Of a stretch of DNA of 64,000 bases, positions 40,541 through 49,120 are shown piece after piece. Numbering within the stretch: position 1 is the stretch's first letter; each line of letters opens with the position of its first letter. Source of the DNA: Streptomyces sp. 11x1. Its GTDB lineage: Bacteria; Actinomycetota; Actinomycetes; Streptomycetales; Streptomycetaceae. The notes below the pieces were generated by a model. That model searched no databases. It saw only the letters and a list, made by a program, of their open reading frames with translations, and was not told the origin of the DNA. The stretch lies in NCBI RefSeq assembly GCF_032598905.1, contig NZ_CP122458.1, positions 2,852,001 through 2,916,000 of the forward strand. Direction: 5' to 3'. A program made the translations under genes and the position numbers.

Positions 40541-42535
40541 TCACGGCTTCAGTACCGCCACGCCGTGCCGGCCGAGCGAGAGCGACCCGGTGACGGTCGC
40601 CCCCGTCAGCAGGTCGCGATGGGTACCGGGCACGTCGACGGTGACCTCGTCGCGGCCGTGGTTGAGCACGAACAGCAGGTCGCCGCGGAGCACCGCCTCG
40701 ACCCCGCCGGGCAGTCCGTCCAGCACGGGCCGTACCCCGGCGTCGGCGGCGATCCGCCCCAGCAGGGCCCGCAGTTCGGCCGGTTCGGGCAGCGTGGAGA
40801 CGTACCAGACCCGCCCCTTCCGCAGCACCGCCGGGAGGCCGTCGAGTTCGCCGCCCTTGTAGGGGACGACCTGCTCCGCGTCCTCCGGCTCGATCTCCTC
40901 GGACCACAGTGTTCCCCGGAAGACGCCCCGGGCGCCGTCGCACTCGACCTCCTCCCCCGGGTCCAGCGGCCACCACTCGTGCAGGGTGCGGATGCCGAAG
41001 AGGTCGCGGAGCCGGGCGTCCATGCCGCCGGGGCGCACCCGGTCGTCCTCGTCGGCGACACCGGTCAGAAAGCCGCTGACGAGGGTGCCTCCGCCCCGGA
41101 CGTACGCGCGGAGGTTGTCCACGGCGGCGTCCGTGAGCAGGTAGAGCTGCGGTACGACGACGAGCCGGTGGGCGGAGAGATCGTGCTCGGGGTGGGCGAA
41201 GGCCGTGGTGAGGTTGGCCTCCCAGAGCGCGCGGTGCCAGGCGCCCACGACCTGCGGGAGATCGACCTCGGACGACAGGCGGCCGTCATGGGCACCGGCC
41301 CACCAGGAGTTCCAGTCGAACAGCACAGCGATGTCCGCCTGAATGCGCCGGCCCGTCACCTCGCTGCCGATGGCCGCGAGTTCCTGTCCGAGCTGCTTCA
41401 CCTCCTGGTAGGTGCGGCCCTGCTCGCCCGCGTGAGAGACCATGCCCGAGTGGAACTTCTCCGCGCCCTGCCGGGACTGCCGCCACTGGAAGTAGCAGAC
41501 GGCGTCCGCGCCCCGGGCCACGGCCTGGAAGGACCACAGGCGGTTGAGCCCGCGGGGTTTGGGGTGGTTGACACCGCGCCAGTTGACGGGTCCGGCCGCC
41601 TGCTCCATCAGCATCCAGGGGCCGCCACCCGCCTGGGAGCGGGTCATGTCCTGGACCAGGGCGCCGTTCTGCGCGCCGAGCGGGTCACGCGGATCCGGGT
41701 AGAGGTCGACCGAGACGACGTCCTCCTCCTCGGCCCACCGCCAGGCGTCCTGCCCCACCCACATCGGCATGAAATTGGTGGTGACCGGCAGGTGGGGGGT
41801 GTGCCGGCGGACGATGTCGCGCTCCATGACGTAGCACTCCAGGAGCATGTCGCTCGTGAAGCGTTTGAAGTCGAGCACATGGGCGGGGTTGCGCAGGTAG
41901 TGGGCCCGGCGCGGCGGGAGGATCTCGTGCCAGCCGTCGTAGCCCTGGCTCCAGAAGGCGGTGCCCCAGGCCTCGCCCAGCGCTTCGAGCGTGCCGTACT
42001 TCCGCCGCAGCCACGCCCGGAAGGTGCGGGCCGCCTCGTCGCCCCAGTCGTAGGTGCAGTACTCGTTGTTGATGTGCCACATCGTGAGGGCCGGGTGGTC
42101 GGCGTAGCGGGCGGCGAGATCCTCGGTGATGGCTGCGGCGTGACGCCGGTAGATTTCGCTGGAGTGGGAGAAGTGCTGGCGGGAGCCCCACCACTCGATG
42201 CGGCCGTCCTCGTCGCGCGGGAGGGTCTCGGGGTACAGGCGCCCCATCCACGGCGGCGGGGAGGAGGTGGGGGTGGCGAGGACGACGCCGATCCCGCTCG
42301 CGCGCATCAGGTCCATCAGCCGGTCCAGCCAGCCGAACTCTCGTGCCCCGGGCCTGGGTTCGAGCTTCGCCCAGGAGAAGACACCGAGGGTGACGGAGTT
42401 GACGCCCGCCTCCCGCATCAGGCGTACGTCTTCATGCCACACCTCCTCGGGCCACTGCTCGGGGTTGTAGTCGCCGCCGAAGAGGATGCGGCCACGGGTG
42501 GCGTCGGCCAGGGACGGTCCCGTCGGTCCCGGCAT
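40541..42535 (-). CDS. GH42 beta-galactosidase
   Basis: The 664-residue cytoplasmic enzyme has the GH42 opening GGDYNPEQWPEEVWHEDVRLMREAGVN, acid/base Glu158 in MWHINNEYC and nucleophile Glu311 in WMLMEQAAGPVNW. The barrel is followed by trimerisation (VLFDWNSWWAGAHDGRLSS) and beta-sandwich domains, the usual GH42 length. In this context it would remove galactose caps from imported xyloglucan oligosaccharides, though beta-1,4-galactan or arabinogalactan fragments are also possible substrates. Its ATG overlaps the GH74 stop (TGATG), so the two are translationally coupled. Confidence 0.93.
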   Translation of the reverse strand: MPGPTGPSLADATRGRILFGGDYNPEQWPEEVWHEDVRLMREAGVNSVTLGVFSWAKLEPRPGAREFGWLDRLMDLMRASGIGVVLATPTSSPPPWMGRLYPETLPRDEDGRIEWWGSRQHFSHSSEIYRRHAAAITEDLAARYADHPALTMWHINNEYCTYDWGDEAARTFRAWLRRKYGTLEALGEAWGTAFWSQGYDGWHEILPPRRAHYLRNPAHVLDFKRFTSDMLLECYVMERDIVRRHTPHLPVTTNFMPMWVGQDAWRWAEEEDVVSVDLYPDPRDPLGAQNGALVQDMTRSQAGGGPWMLMEQAAGPVNWRGVNHPKPRGLNRLWSFQAVARGADAVCYFQWRQSRQGAEKFHSGMVSHAGEQGRTYQEVKQLGQELAAIGSEVTGRRIQADIAVLFDWNSWWAGAHDGRLSSEVDLPQVVGAWHRALWEANLTTAFAHPEHDLSAHRLVVVPQLYLLTDAAVDNLRAYVRGGGTLVSGFLTGVADEDDRVRPGGMDARLRDLFGIRTLHEWWPLDPGEEVECDGARGVFRGTLWSEEIEPEDAEQVVPYKGGELDGLPAVLRKGRVWYVSTLPEPAELRALLGRIAADAGVRPVLDGLPGGVEAVLRGDLLFVLNHGRDEVTVDVPGTHRDLLTGATVTGSLSLGRHGVAVLKP

Positions 42536-44763
42536 CAGGTCGGCTCCCCGTACTGGATGCCGCGCCCGTTGGTGGCCAGGTACACACGGCCGTAGACGCG
42601 CGGGTCGCCGACGATGACCTCACCGGTCCAGCCCCACTGGTGGGCGTCGTCGTTGATCCGGGTCCAGGTCTTCGCGGCGTCGTCGGAGCGGTGGACGACG
42701 GTGCGGGTCTCCGTCGAGCCGACCTGGTAGATCGCCGGGTAGCCGGCGCCCGGGGCCGCCTTGCCGAAGCCGAGGGTGTACGAGGCCCGGCAACTGTCGA
42801 CCTTCGAGAAGGCCGCCCCCGCGTCGGTGGACCGGTACAGCCCGCTCGTCTTCGCACTCAGCCACAGGTCACTGGTGCGTCTGGGGGCCGCGACCAGCTT
42901 GAACTGGCTGTCCCCCGCGGGCAGTCCGGTGGCCCGGGCCGAGAAGGAGGCACCGCTGTCCGTGCTCGCGTACAGCGTCCCCGTGTCGGTGTCGTAGGCG
43001 TAGAAGCGCGCGGGGTCGACCGGGTCGGCAACCGGCGTGGCGCCCTTGGGGAAGGTGGGGACCTCGGCCCAGGTCGCGCCGTTGTCGGTGGAGCGGTGGG
43101 CCGCGTACTTCGTGCCGTCCCAGTGCACGAAGGACCACACCAGCACGCTGCCGTCGGCGTTCACGGCGATCGGTCCCGGCGCGTCCTTCGCGATGTCGGG
43201 CTGGGCCCCGAAGGGCTCCCAGGTCCGGCCGCCGTCGTTCGAGCGGGCGCCGTTGCCGTGGTCGCCCCAGCCGGTGCGGACCACGTACGACGGCTTCGCC
43301 GCGGCCTGCGCGAGTCCGGTCGCCGATCCGAACACGGGGTTCGACGCCATGCCGCGCGACGGGGAGGCGGTGAGCCGCTCGTGGTACATCGTGCCGATGT
43401 CCCCGCTGCCGCTGATCAGGTGCGCCTGCCCGGTCGGGGGCGAGATCAGCTGGCGTACGGACGTCTCCTCCAGGCCCCTGATCTGCGGGGCCCAGTTCTT
43501 CAGGTCCCGGGTGCCGTAGAGGGTCGCACCGGTGCCGTAGACCATGTGCTTCGAGTCGTACGGGTCGAGGGCGAGCGCCTGGATCCACCAGCCGAACTTC
43601 GGCTTGTCGGCGCCCCACTTGAGATAGGGGGTCTCGGACACGTCGAGGACGGCGGAGTCCTTGAGAGACGTCCAGGTGCGGCCGCCGTTCGTGGACCGGA
43701 ACAGGGTGTCGATCTCCGCCCAGCGGTTGTTGGTGGACACGACCACCGTGCCCGGGCGGCGGGCGTCGACGGCGACTCCGCCGTAGCCGAAGGCGTCGGT
43801 GCCGCCGTCGGTCGTGGTGCCGCCCGGCTTCACGGGGGTCACTTCGGACCATGTGCCGGTGGTGGTGCGGAGCTTGTGCACACTGCCGTCCGACTGGCCG
43901 TTGGGGCCGGGGGCGTTCGCGTACGTCACGTACAGCTCGCGGGTGTGCCGGTCGTAGGCGGCTCGGATCGGGACCTTGGCGGCGGCGCCGGTCGGGCTGC
44001 CGGGGACGGTTTCCCAGGTGGTGCCGTCGCCGGTGCGGTAGAGGTTCGCCGTCGCGGAGGTGTCGTCGGCGTCCCCCCAGCCGGCGTACACGGTGCGGCC
44101 GGCGGCCACGAGCAGGGTGACGCCCTGGCCGGAGGCGCTCGGGGTCGCCGGGAAGCCGGTCGCGGACGCCCAGGTGGCGCCCCGGTCCGTCGACCTGAGC
44201 AGACCGTCGTGCCGGGTGCCCAGCCACAGGGTGTCGCTGTCGCGGGGGTCGACGAGCAGGCGCTCCCCCGTGCCCCGGCCGTCCTCGTTGGCGCCGAGCT
44301 TCACGGTCAGGTCGCTGCGGGTCCAGGTGGCGCCGCGGTCGTCGGAGCGCAGGATCGCGCCGTTGCCGGCCCAGGGCTGGGTGTAGGTGCCGAGGGCGAG
44401 GTAGACGCGGTCCGGGTGGGCGGGGTCGAGGGCGATGGCCTCCACGCCGAGGAGGTTCCAGTCGTCCCAGCCGAGGTGGTCGGTCAACGGGGTCCAGCGG
44501 GCCTTGTGGTCGTCCCAGCGGTAGGCGCCGCCGATGTCGGTGCGGGCGTAGGCGAGACCGCGTCTCGCGGGGTGGAAGAGGACGCCGCTGACGAAGCCGG
44601 TGCCGCCGATCACGGCGTTGCGCCACCGGTAGCCTCCGGCGGTCGAGCCGCTTCGAGCCTCGGTGGCGTGGGCCTGGGCTGTCAGTGCGGGGAGGGTGGT
44701 GAGGGCCGCGGCGGCCGCGGTCCCGGCGAGTACGGTTCGGCGGGTTGGGTGGGGGGTGCGCAT
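42535..44763 (-). CDS. Secreted GH74 xyloglucanase-like enzyme
   Basis: The start at 44763 has GAGG six bases upstream and begins MRTPHPTRRTVLAGTAAAAAL, a Tat-like signal peptide. The mature ~705 residues form two seven-bladed propellers marked by BNR/Asp-box repeats (SDDRGATWTRSD, STDRGATWASA, STNGGRTWTSL, STDNGATWAEV). The catalytic Asp candidates are Asp76 in ARTDIGGAYRWD and Asp455 in GSGDIGTMYHE, matching the two conserved acids of GH74. GH74 enzymes are endo- or reducing-end-acting xyloglucanases. No CBM is attached. It heads a two-gene unit with GH42 and follows the sugar permease after 262 bases. Confidence 0.92.
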   Translation of the reverse strand: MRTPHPTRRTVLAGTAAAAALTTLPALTAQAHATEARSGSTAGGYRWRNAVIGGTGFVSGVLFHPARRGLAYARTDIGGAYRWDDHKARWTPLTDHLGWDDWNLLGVEAIALDPAHPDRVYLALGTYTQPWAGNGAILRSDDRGATWTRSDLTVKLGANEDGRGTGERLLVDPRDSDTLWLGTRHDGLLRSTDRGATWASATGFPATPSASGQGVTLLVAAGRTVYAGWGDADDTSATANLYRTGDGTTWETVPGSPTGAAAKVPIRAAYDRHTRELYVTYANAPGPNGQSDGSVHKLRTTTGTWSEVTPVKPGGTTTDGGTDAFGYGGVAVDARRPGTVVVSTNNRWAEIDTLFRSTNGGRTWTSLKDSAVLDVSETPYLKWGADKPKFGWWIQALALDPYDSKHMVYGTGATLYGTRDLKNWAPQIRGLEETSVRQLISPPTGQAHLISGSGDIGTMYHERLTASPSRGMASNPVFGSATGLAQAAAKPSYVVRTGWGDHGNGARSNDGGRTWEPFGAQPDIAKDAPGPIAVNADGSVLVWSFVHWDGTKYAAHRSTDNGATWAEVPTFPKGATPVADPVDPARFYAYDTDTGTLYASTDSGASFSARATGLPAGDSQFKLVAAPRRTSDLWLSAKTSGLYRSTDAGAAFSKVDSCRASYTLGFGKAAPGAGYPAIYQVGSTETRTVVHRSDDAAKTWTRINDDAHQWGWTGEVIVGDPRVYGRVYLATNGRGIQYGEPT

Positions 44764-44892
44764 GACATACCTCGTCTTGTACGGGGGGGGTGGGGGTGGG
44801 CGGAGCGCCACGAGCTTGAAGATTCGGGTGGGTGGAGTGCCGCGAGCTCGGGGGTTCGGGGTGCGTGGGCGGCTGCGGTGGTTCGTGGCTGG

Positions 44893-44964
44893 TCGCGCAG
44901 TTCCCCGCGCCCCCAAAGACTCCGGGCGAGCCCCATGCGCCCAGGGGCGCGGGGAACTGCGCGA
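44893..44964. repeat. Inverted pair of the dispersed repeat, 21-bp arms
   Basis: Two copies of the 22-base repeat face each other: the arms at 44893-44913 and 44944-44964 are exact reverse complements separated by 30 bases. They lie between the importer operon and the GH74 gene and could act as the importer operon terminator. Confidence 0.8.
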
Positions 44965-45025
44965 GAAGCCCCACGCACCCGCAGCCGCCCACGCACCCGA
45001 ACCCCCGAGCTGTCAGGCGCCCCTG

Positions 45026-45988
45026 TCAGCCCTTGATCGCGCCGGTCAGCATGCCCTTCTTGAAGTGCTTCTGGACGAAGGGCGAGAGCACCGCGACCGG
45101 CAGCAGGGCCATCACCATGACCGCCATCTGGATGGCCAGCCCGGACAGCTGACCGGTCCTGATCGCCTGGCTCAGTCCGACCGGCGCTTCCTGCTTCTGA
45201 ACGAGCTGGATCATGACGTTCTGCAACGGCATCATGTCCTGTTCGTTCAGGTAGATCGACGCGTTGAACCAGGCGCTCCAGTACCCGACGGCGTAGAACA
45301 GCGTGATCACGGCGAGGACCGCCCGGGACAGCGGCATGACGATCTGCCAGAGGATCCGGACGTCACCGGCGCCGTCGATGCGCGCGCTGTCGATGAGTTC
45401 CTGCGATACCCCCATGAAGAAGCCGCGCAGCACGAGGATGTTGAAGATGCTCACCGCGCTCGGCAGGATCAGCGCGAGATAGGTGTCCATCAGTCCGAGG
45501 GACTGCACCAGCAGGTAGGTGGGGATGAGCCCCGCGCTGAAGAACATCGTCGCCAGCAGCATCATCAGGATCCAGCGGTGCCCGAAGGATCCGCTGCGCG
45601 ACAGGCCGTAGGCGCACAGGACGGACACCGCCATGGAGAACAGGGTGCCGACCAGGGTGATGAGAATGCTGATGATCGCGGCGCGGGTGACCTGACCGCC
45701 GCTGAGCAGCTCCTCGTAGGCGATGAAGGTGATGCCCTTGGGCACGATCACCAGGCCGCCCGCCTCGTCGATGGTCTTGCGGGACGACAGACTGGTGACG
45801 ACCACGATCCACAGTGGGAAGAGGACCGCCAGACAGGCGAACGACAGGGCGATCCCCTTGCCCGCCAGGCCGGCCTTCGAGGGCTCCTCCTCCCAGGCCG
45901 GTCGGGGCGGGGCCTGCCACCAGCGGGGTGTCCTCTCCCGCCGGTCCGGCTCGGTGTCCTGGCGCGGGCGCGCCATCACGGACGTCAT
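45026..45988 (-). CDS. Carbohydrate ABC transporter permease (LplC/MalG type)
   Basis: The 320-residue inner-membrane protein has about six transmembrane helices after a 40-residue cytoplasmic N-terminus, and the permease EAA-like loop ELIDSARIDGAGDVRILWQIVMPLSRAVLAVI, which docks to the ATPase. It belongs to the LplC/YtcP branch (YWSAWFNASIYL, QNVMIQLVQ). The start overlaps the preceding permease stop by 4 bases. With its partners it imports an oligosaccharide. No ATPase gene is present; Streptomyces sugar importers commonly share MsiK, encoded elsewhere. Confidence 0.92.
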   Translation of the reverse strand: MTSVMARPRQDTEPDRRERTPRWWQAPPRPAWEEEPSKAGLAGKGIALSFACLAVLFPLWIVVVTSLSSRKTIDEAGGLVIVPKGITFIAYEELLSGGQVTRAAIISILITLVGTLFSMAVSVLCAYGLSRSGSFGHRWILMMLLATMFFSAGLIPTYLLVQSLGLMDTYLALILPSAVSIFNILVLRGFFMGVSQELIDSARIDGAGDVRILWQIVMPLSRAVLAVITLFYAVGYWSAWFNASIYLNEQDMMPLQNVMIQLVQKQEAPVGLSQAIRTGQLSGLAIQMAVMVMALLPVAVLSPFVQKHFKKGMLTGAIKG

Positions 45989-47019
45989 TTCTTGTACACC
46001 CCCTGCTCGCCCATGAGATGGGCCACCTTGTTGGCGGCGAGCACCAGGCCGATGCTGACCACGCCCTTGACGAGGCCGGCGGCGGCCGCGTAGCCGAAGT
46101 CCTGGTTGCGTACGCCGTTCCACCACACGAAGGTGTCGAGGACCTCCCCCGCGCCCGGTCCGACGCCGTCGCGTTGCAGCAGGATCTGTTCGAACCCGAC
46201 GGTCAGGGCGTCGCCGACGCGCAGGACGAGCAGAAGGGCGATCACCGGACGCAGGGCGGGAAGCGTGACGTGCCACATCCGGCGCCATCGTCCGGCACCG
46301 TCCATCGCGGCGGCCTCGTAGTGGTCCGAGGGCACCGAGGCCAGCGCGGCGAGGAAGACGATGATCCCCCACCCGGCGTCCTTCCACACGCTCTGCGCGG
46401 TGATCAGGAACGGGAAGGTGTCCGGGTTGGTCATGATGTCGAGGCCGTCGTAGCCGTTCTGCCGCAGCAACTGGGACAGCATCCCGGCGCCGCCGAACAT
46501 CTGCTGGAAGACGGCGATGACGAGCACCCAGGAGAAGAAGTGCGGCAGGTAGAGCACGGCCTGGGCGACAGCCCGCACCCGGGGCCGGATCACGCTGTTG
46601 ATGAGCAGCGCGAGCAGGATCGGGATCGGGAAGAACAGCACGAGCTGGACGAGGAACAGCACCAGCGTGTTCTCGACGGCGTTCCAGAAGGCCGAGTCCT
46701 CGAAGATCCTTTGGAAGTTCTCCAAACCCACGAAGGGGCTGTTCAGCATGGACACGATGCCGTTGTCGCTGATGTAGGGGTCGTAGTCCTGGAAGGCGAC
46801 CACATTGCCGAGCACCGGCAGGTAGTTGAAGACCAGGACCAGCACGACGGCCGGCAGCGTCATCAGGAGCAGAACCCGGTCGCGTCGGAACCTGAGCCGC
46901 AGGCTCAGCTTCTCCGGGGGGCGTTTCTCGGGGGAGCCGGTGGTGCCGCCGGACGTCACCCGGGTCTTCACCGGCGTGCTGGCCTCGGTCTCGCTGCGAG
47001 GCACCGTGCTGTGGGACAC
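45985..47019 (-). CDS. Carbohydrate ABC transporter permease (LplB type)
   Basis: The 344-residue permease starts at a GTG with AAGGAGAG upstream. After a basic cytoplasmic leader it has about six membrane helices (VLLLMTLPAVVLVLVFNYLPVLG...) and the docking loop DHYEAAAMDGAGRWRRMWHVTLPALRP. DYDPYISDNGIVSM and FVGLENFQRIFED are typical of the LplB class that works with very large binding proteins. It is the middle gene of a three-gene importer operon, 27 bases after the binding-protein gene and overlapping the next permease by 4 bases. Confidence 0.93.
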   Translation of the reverse strand: MSHSTVPRSETEASTPVKTRVTSGGTTGSPEKRPPEKLSLRLRFRRDRVLLLMTLPAVVLVLVFNYLPVLGNVVAFQDYDPYISDNGIVSMLNSPFVGLENFQRIFEDSAFWNAVENTLVLFLVQLVLFFPIPILLALLINSVIRPRVRAVAQAVLYLPHFFSWVLVIAVFQQMFGGAGMLSQLLRQNGYDGLDIMTNPDTFPFLITAQSVWKDAGWGIIVFLAALASVPSDHYEAAAMDGAGRWRRMWHVTLPALRPVIALLLVLRVGDALTVGFEQILLQRDGVGPGAGEVLDTFVWWNGVRNQDFGYAAAAGLVKGVVSIGLVLAANKVAHLMGEQGVYKK

Positions 47020-47046
47020 AGCCGCTCTCCTTGCCTCAGAGCCCGG

Positions 47047-48735
47047 TCAGCTCGCCGCCGAACCGTTCTCGTCGAGGAGCTTCTTGTACCAGTCGCGCAG
47101 CTTGTCGCCGCCCTTGCTCTTCCAGTCGGACACGGCCTGCTGCATGTCGCTGATCTTCTTGTGCCCGCGGATGATGTCGTCCTCGAGCTGCTCGAAGTCG
47201 TTGGCGAGGTTGGTGTAGCGGGAGGGCTCGGTGATCTGCAGGCCCCAGAAGGACGACTTCTTGGTGAAGGCGCCCATCCGCTGCTGCCATTCGACCTGGG
47301 CCTTGGTGTAGTCCGGGAGGTCGGGGTGCGCGATGGTCGGGGCAGGGCTCGCCACCATGACGTAGGCGTTGATGACCTCGTTGTTGCCCTTGTCGTTCTT
47401 GACGGGGACGCCGTCCTTGAGCGTGTAGTGGGTGCCCTCGACGCCGTAGTTGGTCATCATCCACTCCTTGGTGCCGTACGGCGCCGCGGTGACGTTGGCG
47501 ACCGCCAGCACGTCGCGGATGACGGACTCGGAGACCTTCTTGTTGACGAAGGCGAAGATGTTGGCCGGCATCGTGGCGTACAGCGTCGGGTCACCGCCGT
47601 CGTGGCCCCAGATGTCCATGCCCCAGACCCTGACGTCGGGGTTCTGGGTCGAGAAGGAGGCCTGGTGCCCGTACCAGCCGGACATGTCGGTGTTCCAGAT
47701 CAGGAACTCGCCGGCGGCGAACTTGGGTGTCGGGTCGGCGATCTGACTCTTGCCCAGCTTGAAGTTGGGGTGGACGACTCCGGCGGCGAACAACTTCCGC
47801 GTCCACTCGATGGCTTCAAGGTACTCCGGGGTCTCGATACGGTTGATCAGCTTGCCGTCGACCAGGTTCCACCAGAGCGGCTTCTCACCGCCCCCGAGCA
47901 CGCCGAAGTTGCTGAACGCGGTCCACTTCATGTCACCGCAGGCCCACCGCTTGGCCCTGGGGTTGGTGATGTCCTTGCACAGGGCCATGAACTCGTCGGC
48001 GGACCGCGGGATTTCGTAGCCCTCCTTGTCGAAGATGTCCTGGCGGTAGAGCGGCACGATGTTCCCGACGTACCCGGCGGGCATCGGCAGGCCCATCAGC
48101 TTGCCGCCGAAGATGGAGCGCTGCCAGGCATCGCTGGGGATCGCCGCGAGGTTGGGATACTCCTTGACCTTGTCCCCGGACAGGTACGGGCCCAGGTCGG
48201 CGAACTTGCTGATGATGGCGCTGGGTATCTTGCCCATCATGTTCCAGCCGGGGATGACGACCACGTCCGGGACGTCGCTGGAGGCGAGGACCGCGCCGAG
48301 CTTCTGGTCGTAGGTGCCGCCGTCCTGGTTGCGCCACTGGACGTCGACGCCGATCAGGTCGTTCATCGACGTGTAGTAGGCGTTGTCCTGCTTGGGCGGC
48401 GAGCCCCAGAACGGCGACATGATGGTGACCTTGCCGCCCTTGCCGAGCTTCTTGGTGACCGACGTCCTGAGGTCGGCGCTGTCGAGCTTGGCGGTGAAGC
48501 CCATCGACGAGCCGTTCTTCGCCGGGATGTCCGGCTTCACCACGTCGCTCGCCACGTACGCCGGGAGGATCTTCTTGGCGTCCTTGCCCGACGTGGTGCC
48601 CTCGCGCGAGCCGCTGTCCGAGCCGCCGCAGGCGGACAGCAGCGGCAGCCCCCCGGCGACCGCTGCGGTGGCGACCGCCGTGGAAGCGAGGAAACTTCTC
48701 CGGCTCGGGGCGGGGGTGGCGGAGTTCGGCGTCAT
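47047..48735 (-). CDS. Extracellular solute-binding lipoprotein of sugar ABC importer (LplA type)
   Basis: The 562-residue protein begins with an Arg-containing signal (SRRSFLASTAVATAAVAGG) and lipobox LLSAC, so it is a lipid-anchored binding protein. Its size, well above the ~420 residues of malE-type proteins, and segments such as YPNLAAIPSDAWQRSIFGGKLMGLPMPAG place it with LplA/YtcQ-like oligosaccharide receptors. AAGGG precedes the ATG. It is the first gene of the importer operon. A -35/-10 pair at 48923-48928 / 48900-48905 and the LacI-type palindrome at 48876-48889 lie in its leader, so it should be repressed by the lacI-type protein of the locus. Confidence 0.93.
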   Translation of the reverse strand: MTPNSATPAPSRRSFLASTAVATAAVAGGLPLLSACGGSDSGSREGTTSGKDAKKILPAYVASDVVKPDIPAKNGSSMGFTAKLDSADLRTSVTKKLGKGGKVTIMSPFWGSPPKQDNAYYTSMNDLIGVDVQWRNQDGGTYDQKLGAVLASSDVPDVVVIPGWNMMGKIPSAIISKFADLGPYLSGDKVKEYPNLAAIPSDAWQRSIFGGKLMGLPMPAGYVGNIVPLYRQDIFDKEGYEIPRSADEFMALCKDITNPRAKRWACGDMKWTAFSNFGVLGGGEKPLWWNLVDGKLINRIETPEYLEAIEWTRKLFAAGVVHPNFKLGKSQIADPTPKFAAGEFLIWNTDMSGWYGHQASFSTQNPDVRVWGMDIWGHDGGDPTLYATMPANIFAFVNKKVSESVIRDVLAVANVTAAPYGTKEWMMTNYGVEGTHYTLKDGVPVKNDKGNNEVINAYVMVASPAPTIAHPDLPDYTKAQVEWQQRMGAFTKKSSFWGLQITEPSRYTNLANDFEQLEDDIIRGHKKISDMQQAVSDWKSKGGDKLRDWYKKLLDENGSAAS

Positions 48736-48875
48736 TGCGTCAACCCTTCATGGCGCACACCAGGACACCCGGCGGTGGCCGTCGGCTGCGGTGTCTGTGA
48801 GGAACTGGCTGTGCTGAAGCGGTGAACCCTCGAGCGACGGAGGGAGGTGAGCACGCGAAGCGTTGCCCTCCACAG

Positions 48876-48889
48876 TCGAAGCGCTTCGA
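48876..48889. promoter_or_regulatory. LacI-family operator before the importer operon
   Basis: This perfect TCGAAGCGCTTCGA palindrome lies about 10 bases downstream of the -10 box proposed for the importer operon, a position suited to blocking initiation. It is identical to the site before the lacI-type gene. Confidence 0.85.
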
Positions 48890-48899
48890 TGTTGCTGCG

Positions 48900-48928
48900 A
48901 GGTTAAGTGAACGACCGGGGGTGCACAA
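48900..48928 (-). promoter_or_regulatory. Candidate promoter of the sugar importer operon
   Basis: On the minus strand TTGTGC (48928-48923) and TAACCT (48905-48900) are spaced by exactly 17 bases, reading toward the binding-protein gene 165 bases away. The match to the principal-sigma consensus is moderate. Confidence 0.55.
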
Positions 48929-49040
48929 GGGTCGATTCCCAGATTCCTCGGCGGTGCGGCCGACCGGAACACCCCACTCCGACCTTCGTTGTCCCGGGCC
49001 GTATGTCGGTGCGGAAACGGATCTGTTGCGCCTCGATCTC

Positions 49041-49069
49041 TTGACACCCGCCCCACAGTCGAATGAGCA
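49041..49069 (+). promoter_or_regulatory. Candidate promoter of the GH3 gene
   Basis: TTGACA at 49041-49046 is followed 17 bases later by TGAGCA (49064-49069), a weak -10. The LacI-type palindrome starts at 49070, directly over the expected start of transcription. Confidence 0.55.
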
Positions 49070-49083
49070 TCGAAGCGCTTCGA
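49070..49083. promoter_or_regulatory. LacI-family operator before the GH3 gene
   Basis: This perfect TCGAAGCGCTTCGA palindrome lies 38 bases before the GH3 start codon. With 48876-48889 it forms a pair 194 bases apart in the divergent importer/GH3 region. Confidence 0.85.
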
Positions 49084-49120
49084 AAGCGCCCCGCCGGTTC
49101 ATCGCAAAGGGATCCCCAAC

